Shown piece after piece: positions 8,883 through 15,625 of a stretch of 27,115 bases of DNA. The notes beneath the pieces were generated by a model. That model searched no databases. It saw nothing but the letters and a program-made list of their open reading frames with translations, and had not been told where the DNA came from. Within the stretch, counting starts at the first letter, position 1; each line of letters begins with the position of its first letter. The position numbers and the translations under genes are program-made. This DNA is from Proteobacteria bacterium UBA652. Its GTDB lineage: Bacteria; Pseudomonadota; Gammaproteobacteria; Nitrosococcales; Methylophagaceae. The stretch spans positions 1 through 27,115 of the forward strand of contig DBOG01000028.1 of assembly GCA_002299915.1 (NCBI GenBank), read 5' to 3'.

Positions 8883-9308
8883 TTAAACCCCTAGTAATGG
8901 GCGGATAAAGGTGGCGGCAATCATGCCAGAACCCATAAAAACGAGGGTGGCAACAATGGAGCGCTTGGATAGACGTGCAATCCCGCAAATACCATGACCA
9001 CTGGTGCAGCCATTGCCCATTCTCGTACCAAACCCAACTAAGACACCACCGATGATCAGAGGAATTAAGGGAAGTCCGCTATCGGGTATTGAGGTATAGT
9101 GTTCCCAGCGATGAAATAGCATGGCACCCAAGACAACACCAATTAGAAAGGCAAACCGCCAATATTTTTCAAACAGATCGGCATTGATTACGCCTGCCAT
9201 CATGCCTGAGACGCCCGTGATCTGGCCTGCAAAAAGCAAGATGAGTGTAGCACTGAGGCCGATAAGGGAGCCACCAAGAAAGCTGGTGAGCGGGGTGAAG
9301 TTTTCCAT
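8883..9308 (-). CDS. YeeE/YedE family membrane protein (PmpA-like)
   Basis: This is a 141-residue protein with about four membrane spans. It contains the signature GFGTRMGNGCTSGHGICG, with two Cys residues, which identifies the first half of two-component YeeE/YedE transporters. ITGVSGMMAG near the N-terminus is the other conserved reentrant-loop-like motif. It is expected to pair with the adjacent downstream gene in the inner membrane. Split pairs of this kind are often found with sulfide- or persulfide-responsive regulators and rhodaneses. No regulator or cytoplasmic rhodanese is adjacent here. Substrate is inferred to be a sulfur compound, not proven. Confidence 0.87.
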   Translation of the reverse strand: MENFTPLTSFLGGSLIGLSATLILLFAGQITGVSGMMAGVINADLFEKYWRFAFLIGVVLGAMLFHRWEHYTSIPDSGLPLIPLIIGGVLVGFGTRMGNGCTSGHGICGIARLSKRSIVATLVFMGSGMIAATFIRPLLGV

Positions 9309-9325
9309 TATTATTGAATTCCTAG

Positions 9326-9721
9326 TTAGTTTTTAAGTATAAAGCCAGCGATCATGCCGGCAACGGCAATTTCAATCCAGCTTGCGAAGAACCAGCTAAC
9401 AGCCAGGTTGAAAGGGATCGGCATATAAACATAGGAGGCAAATGCTGATACAAAAGCGACGCCAAATCCTAAAATAAGGCCAAATTTTATACCGATGGCT
9501 TGTGATTTAGGGGACACAAAATAGGCATATAATATGGCGATTGAGGCAGCAAATACAAGGCTAGTAAGATACATTAGACCGATATTCATTTCTTCAACAG
9601 GTCGCCAGAGTGCGGCAGTGGCTTGGTAAGTGGATTGCAGCAGAACATTGTGGATCACAAAATCCATTAAAGACCAGACGATAAAGATGACGATAGCTGT
9701 GAGTGCAGTACGCTTGCCCAT
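9326..9721 (-). CDS. hypothetical four-helix membrane protein
   Basis: I do not recognise the family. The 131-residue product has four hydrophobic segments, of which the first contains VWSLMDFVIHNVLL and is followed by LWRPVEEMN. The ATG at 9721 is preferred over the ATG two codons upstream, because AGGAG sits 7 bases before it and only 1 base before the other. It is the first gene of the minus-strand unit, 17 bases ahead of the YeeE/YedE pair. A role linked to that transporter is an inference from position only. Confidence 0.75.
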   Translation of the reverse strand: MGKRTALTAIVIFIVWSLMDFVIHNVLLQSTYQATAALWRPVEEMNIGLMYLTSLVFAASIAILYAYFVSPKSQAIGIKFGLILGFGVAFVSAFASYVYMPIPFNLAVSWFFASWIEIAVAGMIAGFILKN

Positions 9722-9815
9722 AATCATTCTCCTAATATGAAACGATGGAATAGCGTCAAGATACCATAAATTGGAGAGGCATCAGAAAAATAATAAGAGG
9801 CGGGCTACATTAAGG

Positions 9816-9821
9816 TAAAAT
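9816..9821 (+). promoter_or_regulatory. possible -10 box for rsfS
   Basis: TAAAAT lies 26 bases before the rsfS ATG, in the 126-base gap between divergent genes. No convincing -35 hexamer sits 16-18 bases upstream, so this is only a candidate. Confidence 0.25.
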
Positions 9822-9847
9822 AGATCATTGCTTATTTGGAGTTGTAC

Positions 9848-10204
9848 ATGCAGATTGAACAGTTAAAGTTATTGGTGATTGACGCGCTGGAAGATATTAA
9901 GGCGGAAGACATTCAGGTGCTAGACGTACGTGAGATGACAGATATCACTGATTTTATGATTATCGCCAGTGGTAAATCCTCGCGGCAAGTGAAAGCATTG
10001 GCAAATTCAGTGATTCAGGCGGCGAAAGCAGCCGATGTAATGCCACTGGGTTCAGAAGGCGAAGGTATTGGCGAATGGGCGTTGGTCGATTTGGTGGATG
10101 TGATTGTGCATATTATGTTGCCAGATGTGCGCGAGGAATATAGTTTGGAAAAACTATGGAGTGTGCCTGCGGCAAAAAGAGAAGCATCGGACTCGGCAAG
10201 CTAG
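9848..10204 (+). CDS. rsfS: ribosomal silencing factor RsfS
   Basis: RsfS binds uL14 on the 50S subunit and blocks subunit joining when nutrients are scarce. The 118-residue protein has the family core DITDFMIIASGKSSRQVKAL and the C-terminal block LVDVIVHIMLPDVREEYSLEKLW. The ATG at 9848 is chosen because GGAG stands 6 bases before it and MQIEQLKLLV matches the family N-terminus; an upstream TTG is unlikely. One base separates its stop from rlmH, the usual pairing. It is separated from nadD by the aminotransferase, the rhomboid gene and a minus-strand operon. Confidence 0.94.
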   Translation: MQIEQLKLLVIDALEDIKAEDIQVLDVREMTDITDFMIIASGKSSRQVKALANSVIQAAKAADVMPLGSEGEGIGEWALVDLVDVIVHIMLPDVREEYSLEKLWSVPAAKREASDSAS

Positions 10205-10205
10205 G

Positions 10206-10676
10206 ATGAAGCTCAATCTGCTGGCAGTGGGCACCAAAATGCCAGCATGGGTAACGGCAGGCTATGAGGAATATGCCAAGCGGATGCCCCGAGATTGCGA
10301 ATTACAATTACATGAAATCGCACCTGCGAAACGCGGTAAGAGCGGTTCAGCTGCACAGTGGATGCGAGAAGAGGGTGAACGTATTATGGCGGCCATTCCA
10401 AACAATCATCATGTGGTGGCGCTAGATGTGAAGGGCAAATCTTGGACGACGGAAGATCTAGCACAGCAACTTGAAAATTGGCAAGCTGATGGTCGGGATA
10501 TATCGCTCGTGGTCGGTGGGCCTGATGGATTAGCAGACGCTTGCTTACAACGCGCTGATCAGAAATGGTCTTTATCTGCGTTGACCTTGCCGCATCCGTT
10601 GGTGCGTATTGTATTGGCTGAACAGCTATACCGCGCTTGGACAGTAACGCAGAATCATCCTTATCATCGTGCTTAA
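10206..10676 (+). CDS. rlmH: 23S rRNA (pseudouridine1915-N3)-methyltransferase
   Basis: RlmH is the SPOUT methyltransferase that methylates pseudouridine 1915 in helix 69 of 23S rRNA on assembled ribosomes. The product has 156 residues, against 155 in E. coli. The knotted SAM-binding part shows LVVGGPDGL and LPHPLVRIVLAEQLYRAWTV, and the protein ends in NHPYHRA as expected. It starts right after rsfS. It is the last conserved housekeeping gene before the accessory region; in many relatives mrdA (PBP2) would follow, and here it does not. Confidence 0.95.
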   Translation: MKLNLLAVGTKMPAWVTAGYEEYAKRMPRDCELQLHEIAPAKRGKSGSAAQWMREEGERIMAAIPNNHHVVALDVKGKSWTTEDLAQQLENWQADGRDISLVVGGPDGLADACLQRADQKWSLSALTLPHPLVRIVLAEQLYRAWTVTQNHPYHRA

Positions 10677-10698
10677 TGAAATTTTCTGGCCTCTATTT

Positions 10699-10933
10699 AA
10701 CCTGAACTCTGGATAAGAGTAGGCAGCAATATTATAATTTACAATAACTTATAAACAATAACTGTCCCCGAACAGATGTAACCCACGCATATCCAAAGAA
10801 CCAGTACATTTATTTTAGTGGGTATCAAGGCAGGTTTACGTAGCAATAGCGAGCTATTGGGAGTAATAAATCTAACGCGGAGAGCCGCTAAAAGAAATGT
10901 GCTGGATGGCTGAGCTTATCCAGAGTTCAGGTT
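10699..10933. mobile_element. TIR-bounded non-autonomous element (MITE-like) after rlmH
   Basis: A perfect 19-bp inverted repeat, AACCTGAACTCTGGATAAG (10699-10717) and its complement (10915-10933), encloses 235 bp without coding capacity. A 4-bp direct repeat ATTT lies just outside both ends (10695-10698 and 10934-10937), consistent with a target duplication. A second nested inverted pair, at 10801-10811 and 10895-10905 with one G-T-type mismatch, extends the potential hairpin. The inner part shares a core with the element upstream of leuS, in the opposite orientation. The terminal repeats of the two elements differ. It may also serve as the rlmH transcription end. Confidence 0.7.
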
Positions 10934-10987
10934 ATTTAGCCTCTGGTTCGCCCCGACGTGCTGGATTTCCCTCCCTCTATCGGACGC

Positions 10988-11062
10988 TCATCCCACATTT
11001 GCCATCTGACTTTCATATGCCACAGGGCTGATATTTCCTAAGTGTTGGTGACGGGACTTATT
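10988..11062 (-). pseudogene. IS3-family transposase (OrfB), C-terminal relic
   Basis: Read on the minus strand, this stretch encodes about 24 residues ending in a stop. They include RHQHLGNISPVAYES, the highly recognisable C-terminal signature of IS3-family integrase-type transposases (the (R)RHSxLGxxSPxxFE pattern). Beyond about base 11063 the similarity stops, so only the 3' end of the gene remains. The bases from 10950 to 10987, read on the minus strand after the stop, include a GAGGGAGGG run that could be the old IS right end. I see no intact DDE catalytic domain. It marks the border of the accessory region as a site of past insertion. Confidence 0.6.
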
Positions 11063-11089
11063 CATGCTTAATAAAGGTGAAAGCCAGGT

Positions 11090-11109
11090 GCGTTACTGCA
11101 AAGTAACGC
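11090..11109. other. small perfect hairpin with GCAA tetraloop
   Basis: GCGTTACT and AGTAACGC pair perfectly around a GCAA loop. There is no U-tract after it on either strand, so it is not an obvious intrinsic terminator. It could be a structured leader element or the remnant of a mobile repeat. Confidence 0.4.
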
Positions 11110-11313
11110 TTGGTGTTTAACATGTTTCTGGGTTAAGCTATACGCTCACTTCCCCAAGGTGTTTAACGATCATGATTGTAAATGGAGAGCTTCTTCTCGT
11201 AAGCGTTAGTGTGTTTAGGCTTAGCTGTTTATTGCGTCATGCGCTCTCTTCCCTCATTGGGAATCCCTACGCATGAGACGTTGTACCGATTTAGCGCAAT
11301 ATCGCCACCAGTC

Positions 11314-11324
11314 AAAAAAAAAAA
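11314..11324 (+). repeat. A11 homopolymer tract at the 5' end of the dockerin-protein gene
   Basis: Eleven consecutive A residues lie between the two candidate starts (11273 and 11345). If translation begins upstream, a change of tract length would shift the reading frame. If it begins at 11345, the tract is in the leader 20 bases before the start codon. Confidence 0.8.
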
Positions 11325-11344
11325 CAGCATTAGCTCACGCTGAG

Positions 11345-14300
11345 ATGCCGACTACTCGCAATTTTCGAGATCAATATTTTCATGCCTTCTATCTACTAGG
11401 CTTATTCGCTTGTTTTTGCATAACTTTACTACCGACGATTGCAGCAAGTTCCGTGTGTGCAGAAGTTCGGATTGAAATTAGGCAAAAACTTTCTTTTGAG
11501 CGTCAAGCATTTGATGCTGTATTAAAAATCAATAATGGCCTGCCTGATTTAGCCGTTGAAAATATTGGGCTCAATTTATGGTTTAAAGATTTGGATGGTA
11601 ATACTGTATTGGGTACGACCGATGCAAACGATACCACCGCAGCTTTTTTCTTACGACTCGATGCACTAAATGATATCAGTGGCATTGATGGAAATGGCCA
11701 AGTGGATCCTGAGAAAACAGGAGAAGTAAGGTGGTTGATTATCCCGACACCAGGCGCAGGTGGTGCTACGCCGGCAGGTCAAAGCTACCAAGTGGGTGCG
11801 GATCTTACCTATACCATTGGCTCAGAGACAGAAACCGTTAATGTTGTCCCCGAAATTATTACAGTTAAGCCATTACCACAGTTAACCCTAGATTATTTTC
11901 TTCCCCATGATGTTTATGCCGATGATCCGTTGACAACACCTGTTGAGCCTATTGAGCCATTTACACTGGGCGTTCGTATTAAAAATAGTGGTGGTGGCGC
12001 CTCCAATGCAACAACGATCGAATCAGCGCAGCCCACTATTGTTGATAATGACCAAGGCTTACTGATTGCGTTTAGAATCATAGAGAGCTACATCAATAAT
12101 GATCCTGCGAGCAAAACATTGTTGATTAACTTTGGTGATATTGAGCCAGGAGAAAGCAAAATTGGTCGTTGGAATATGACGACGACGCTAATGGGGCGTT
12201 TTACTGATTTTGAAGCAGAATTTACGCATTCAGATACATTAGGTGGTGCGGCAACTTCTTTGGTACAAGCGGTGAATACACATGTGTTGGTTAATGACGT
12301 AAAAGTTGATTTGCCAGGGCGAGATAATGTACGTGACTTTTTAGCAGTAGGGGGCAGTAGCTATAAAGTCTATGAATCTGATGGCACAGACTCAGAGGTG
12401 ATTGATCAGTCTGCTAATGCACAATTACAAATGCAGGGTAATGGACATTACAATCTTAACTTTCCAGCAACCCCTGGATTTAGCTATGTCAAATTAGTAG
12501 ATACGAATAATGGCTTACTGTTACCAGGGTCAATGACACGTTCAGATGGAAAAGTTATTCCATCTGAAAATATTTGGCTGTCCAAAACACGTAATGATGA
12601 CGATACGTTTTCATATTTCATCAACTTCTTTGATACCGATAGTACAGGTGAATATGATTTTGAATTGGCAGCATCTGAATTGGTCTCTGTTAGCGGCATC
12701 GTATTCGATGATCTCAATAAAAATAATACATATGATACTGGTGAACCTGGTATTGGCGTCGTGCCTCTTTACCTAACGGGCACAGATAGCATGGGGCAAG
12801 GCGTCAATAGTACGGCTTATACCGATGAGGATGGTGGCTATAGCTTTATTAACTTACAGCCAGGGACTTACGCACTAGAAGTGGGTACAACGCCCAGTAG
12901 AATTGATGGCGTACCGATGGTTGGTTCTGCAGGGGGAGACGCAGAGAGTAATATGATTACGGCCATCTCACTGGCAGTAGGCACAGATGGGATAGATTAC
13001 TTCTTTGCCAAACAATTACCAGAAGGCAATGACGATGCAGCTGATGTTGCCGTCGTGCTAAGTAGCAGTGCCAGTCAAATTGGTTTGAATGAACAAGCTA
13101 CACTCACGCTCACGGTGCAAAACCAAGGGCCTGCAATTGCGGAAGGGATCAATACAAACTTTGTGCTGCCCGCAGGATTGACAATTATTTCTGCCATCCC
13201 ATCAACAGGATCTTACGCTGGCAACATATGGCAAGTTGATAACTTGGTATCCGGCGCCTTTTCAGAGCTGGTCATAGTGGTGGAAGCAAGTATTGTGCAG
13301 CAATATGATTTAACGGCAACGGCTAGCAGTCAAAATACAGATCTTAACCAAGTTAATAATGTTACCAGCCTCGTACTGAATGGAGATGCTCCGGGAGATG
13401 CTGATGTTCGGATCAGTGTGACAGCAAGCCATTTAATATTAGCCACAAATGACCAGGTAACATATACCATTGATGCGGCTAACTTTGGCCCCGATACAGC
13501 GACAGGCTTGGCATTGACTATTACAAACCCTGCAAACCTCGGCGGCACAACAATCACCCCAAGCACGGGTAACTATGCCGCAGGAGAATGGACGGTTGGC
13601 AACCTAAACAACGGTGATGCAGCTTTCTTAACGATTCAAGGAACATTATTAAATGATCAGCCTGCAACCTTAGCTGCGGTTATCAGTGCTATTGAAACTG
13701 GAGATCCGAGAGCAGATAATGATAATGCAGCCGTCACCGTGAATGCCAGTGGTGTACCGACAGATATTGCATTAGATATGGCTTCTACCCAAACACAGCT
13801 TACGGTGAATGCAACAACAGAACTTACCTATACCGTTAGTAATCAAGGTGTAAATCCAGCGGCTGAATTGGTAATTGTGACAGGGCTAGCAGGGCACACA
13901 TCAATTCACTCAACAGCATCTAATGCGAGTGTGGGCGCTTATAATACAGCAAGTGCACAATGGCTAATTCCAGTGTTGGCTGCTGGTGAAATAGCAGAAT
14001 TAACATTAACGGTTCAGGCAGTCTCTACTTCCCCAACGATCATTATTGGCCAAGTGGCTGCCACAACAGCAGATCCGAGTTTGGCGAATAATGAAGCACG
14101 TATTGCATTGAATGACCAGCCGCGCCAAGCCAATGTAGAGATAAGTCAAACAATTGATAAGCCACAATTGCAAATAGACGAAATAGCGACAGTCGTGGTT
14201 TCCGTGACAAATACGGGCCCTGTTATTGCGGATAGTGTGGTAGTCTCAGATTATATTCCTGCGGGAATAGACCTGGTGAATGCCAGCACATCGGATGGAA

Positions 14301-14668
14301 ATTTCAACGTAATCAATAGCATATGGTCAATTGGTAATTTAGGCGTGAACCAGACGGTTACGTTGACTTTGGAGCTCAAACTCACTGCGAGCGGTCATTA
14401 TCAACATGCTGTCCATGCCAGTGCCAGCGTGGTTGATCCCATTTTATCAAGCAACCAGTCAAGTGTCGAATTAGGAAGCAGTGAATTTGTATTGGGTGAT
14501 AGTACGGGAGATGGTTTAGTCACAATTCAGGATGTGATTTATACTATCAATCTTATATTAGGCAATGACAGTAGCTTCCCCATCAATGGTGCTGATATCA
14601 ATGGTGATGGGGAGGTGACGATTCAAGATATCATTGCCACGATTAATCTTGTCTTGGCAGGGCCGTAA
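11345..14668 (+). CDS. large secreted protein with SdrD-B-like, four DUF11-like and C-terminal dockerin domains
   Basis: From the ATG at 11345 this is a 1107-residue exported protein. A signal peptide (hydrophobic core about residues 15-33, cleavage near SSVCA, about residue 39) precedes an N-terminal beta-rich region of unknown family. At 12683-12910 is an SdrD B-like/Cna-B-like domain (VSGIVFDDLNKNNTYDTGEPG...DGGYSFINLQPGTY). Four DUF11-like domains of about 120 residues follow, starting near 13028, 13394, 13751 and 14123. The C-terminus (14492-14665) is a type I dockerin-like domain with two calcium loops, DSTGDGLVTIQD and DINGDGEVTIQD. These domains suggest a long extracellular stalk with a docking module. 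An alternative upstream ATG at 11273 adds 24 residues but spoils the signal peptide's n-region; neither start has a good Shine-Dalgarno. Confidence 0.85.
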   Translation: MPTTRNFRDQYFHAFYLLGLFACFCITLLPTIAASSVCAEVRIEIRQKLSFERQAFDAVLKINNGLPDLAVENIGLNLWFKDLDGNTVLGTTDANDTTAAFFLRLDALNDISGIDGNGQVDPEKTGEVRWLIIPTPGAGGATPAGQSYQVGADLTYTIGSETETVNVVPEIITVKPLPQLTLDYFLPHDVYADDPLTTPVEPIEPFTLGVRIKNSGGGASNATTIESAQPTIVDNDQGLLIAFRIIESYINNDPASKTLLINFGDIEPGESKIGRWNMTTTLMGRFTDFEAEFTHSDTLGGAATSLVQAVNTHVLVNDVKVDLPGRDNVRDFLAVGGSSYKVYESDGTDSEVIDQSANAQLQMQGNGHYNLNFPATPGFSYVKLVDTNNGLLLPGSMTRSDGKVIPSENIWLSKTRNDDDTFSYFINFFDTDSTGEYDFELAASELVSVSGIVFDDLNKNNTYDTGEPGIGVVPLYLTGTDSMGQGVNSTAYTDEDGGYSFINLQPGTYALEVGTTPSRIDGVPMVGSAGGDAESNMITAISLAVGTDGIDYFFAKQLPEGNDDAADVAVVLSSSASQIGLNEQATLTLTVQNQGPAIAEGINTNFVLPAGLTIISAIPSTGSYAGNIWQVDNLVSGAFSELVIVVEASIVQQYDLTATASSQNTDLNQVNNVTSLVLNGDAPGDADVRISVTASHLILATNDQVTYTIDAANFGPDTATGLALTITNPANLGGTTITPSTGNYAAGEWTVGNLNNGDAAFLTIQGTLLNDQPATLAAVISAIETGDPRADNDNAAVTVNASGVPTDIALDMASTQTQLTVNATTELTYTVSNQGVNPAAELVIVTGLAGHTSIHSTASNASVGAYNTASAQWLIPVLAAGEIAELTLTVQAVSTSPTIIIGQVAATTADPSLANNEARIALNDQPRQANVEISQTIDKPQLQIDEIATVVVSVTNTGPVIADSVVVSDYIPAGIDLVNASTSDGNFNVINSIWSIGNLGVNQTVTLTLELKLTASGHYQHAVHASASVVDPILSSNQSSVELGSSEFVLGDSTGDGLVTIQDVIYTINLILGNDSSFPINGADINGDGEVTIQDIIATINLVLAGP

Positions 14669-14671
14669 CCC

Positions 14672-15604
14672 ATGAATAAAATGGGAATCACGCTACATTT
14701 TTGTGTAATCAGCCTGCTCTTGGCGATTGCATCATCATCATCGGCGACACAAGATACCTCACCACCTGCGAGCAGCGTTATTCCTTCAGCTGCAGATTGC
14801 ATGCAAGCAAAAACATTAGCAATGCTCAGTGCAGAACAGGATGCATTTGTAGGCTTAACAGGGCAGAGTTCCAAAAATAACATAACACCAGACGCTGTGT
14901 ATTCCCATCGTATTGTAATTGCAGATCTGGATATTGCGACCGCGACACTGATTGATATACGCGATGCTGCAGCACAAACACATTTATCGATACCTAACGC
15001 ACTCTCGATGAGCGGTGATTTGATTGCTAGTCGTCACTTTTTACGGACACATAATCTCGTCTTAATCGGTTCGGGCCAAGATGGGGGCCAGCTTGAAAAA
15101 ACGGCTACTCAATTAGCAGAACAAGGCTTCTCTAAAGTGATGTGGTTGCAAGGCGGTGTCCGTGCTTGGGTCGCTTCGGATCGAGAGACAATCGGAACAG
15201 GGGCAGCCACCTTAGATCAATTATCCTCAACCGACTTTCATCGTTGGAAGGCGGATAAGACCTTGCATCATATTTGGCTAGGCGATCCCTCCCAAAAACC
15301 TAGGTTGCTATCAGCCGATGGAGTCGTTAACCCACAATTACCAAAATGGAAAAGCCAGCTTCAATCGGAAATAGATACACTCCGGCAGCATCATCCGAAA
15401 CAAAACATTATTGTGGTAACAAAGAAAATAGACTGGCACACGCTTTATCAAGCCACTCACCAAGTAGACAAAATGATCCAACACCCTAATCTCTGGTGGT
15501 TGAAAGACGGTTGGGAAGGCTACCAACAATATACACAACAACATGTCAGCATGTTGGCGCAAAAACAGGTGTCATTACAGCGTCCTTGTACGGCAATTGA
15601 ATAA
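14672..15604 (+). CDS. exported tandem rhodanese-fold protein lacking catalytic cysteines
   Basis: The 310-residue product starts with a signal peptide (hydrophobic stretch about residues 5-23, cleavage near SSSA). The first rhodanese-like domain contains LIDIRDAAAQ (from residue 93), IPNALSM, and the loop region NLVLIGSGQDGG followed by WLQGGVRAW, the standard rhodanese ending. Where active rhodaneses have Cys in the loop, this protein has Gly133-Ser134. A second, weaker copy shows IIVVTKKIDW and NLWWLKDGWEGYQQY, again without Cys at the loop. Sulfurtransferase activity is therefore not expected; a binding or scaffold role is more likely. It lies 3 bases after the dockerin-protein gene and 21 bases before the next ATG, so it is probably co-transcribed with both. 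The start could also be the ATG at codon 4. Confidence 0.75.
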   Translation: MNKMGITLHFCVISLLLAIASSSSATQDTSPPASSVIPSAADCMQAKTLAMLSAEQDAFVGLTGQSSKNNITPDAVYSHRIVIADLDIATATLIDIRDAAAQTHLSIPNALSMSGDLIASRHFLRTHNLVLIGSGQDGGQLEKTATQLAEQGFSKVMWLQGGVRAWVASDRETIGTGAATLDQLSSTDFHRWKADKTLHHIWLGDPSQKPRLLSADGVVNPQLPKWKSQLQSEIDTLRQHHPKQNIIVVTKKIDWHTLYQATHQVDKMIQHPNLWWLKDGWEGYQQYTQQHVSMLAQKQVSLQRPCTAIE

Positions 15605-15625
15605 TGCAGAAAAAACGGATTGACT

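Larger units (their letters stand above)
11063..11344. other. non-coding junction before the secreted-protein locus
   Basis: This stretch has no credible gene. It holds a hairpin at 11090-11109 with an 8-bp perfect stem and a GCAA loop, and a direct repeat GGTGTTTAAC at 11112-11121 and 11158-11167. The A11 tract at 11314-11324 lies just before the preferred start codon of the next gene. No clear sigma70 promoter and no recognisable riboswitch is visible. It presumably contains the promoter of the downstream locus. Confidence 0.5.

Noticed and set aside
9731..9759. TTGACG-like -35 box on the minus strand upstream of the membrane-protein operon
   Set aside because: The only -10-like sequence downstream (CATATT) is 14 bases away and would put the transcription start in or past the ribosome-binding site.
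10104..10205. N-terminal extension of rlmH into rsfS
   Set aside because: The frame overlaps rsfS; the ATG at 10206 gives the conserved MKLNLLAVG start and the expected length.
11090..11167. Possible cyclic-di-GMP (GEMM) riboswitch suggested by GCAAAG near the hairpin
   Set aside because: The GCAA is simply the loop of an 8-bp stem, and the conserved GEMM core and tetraloop receptor are not present.
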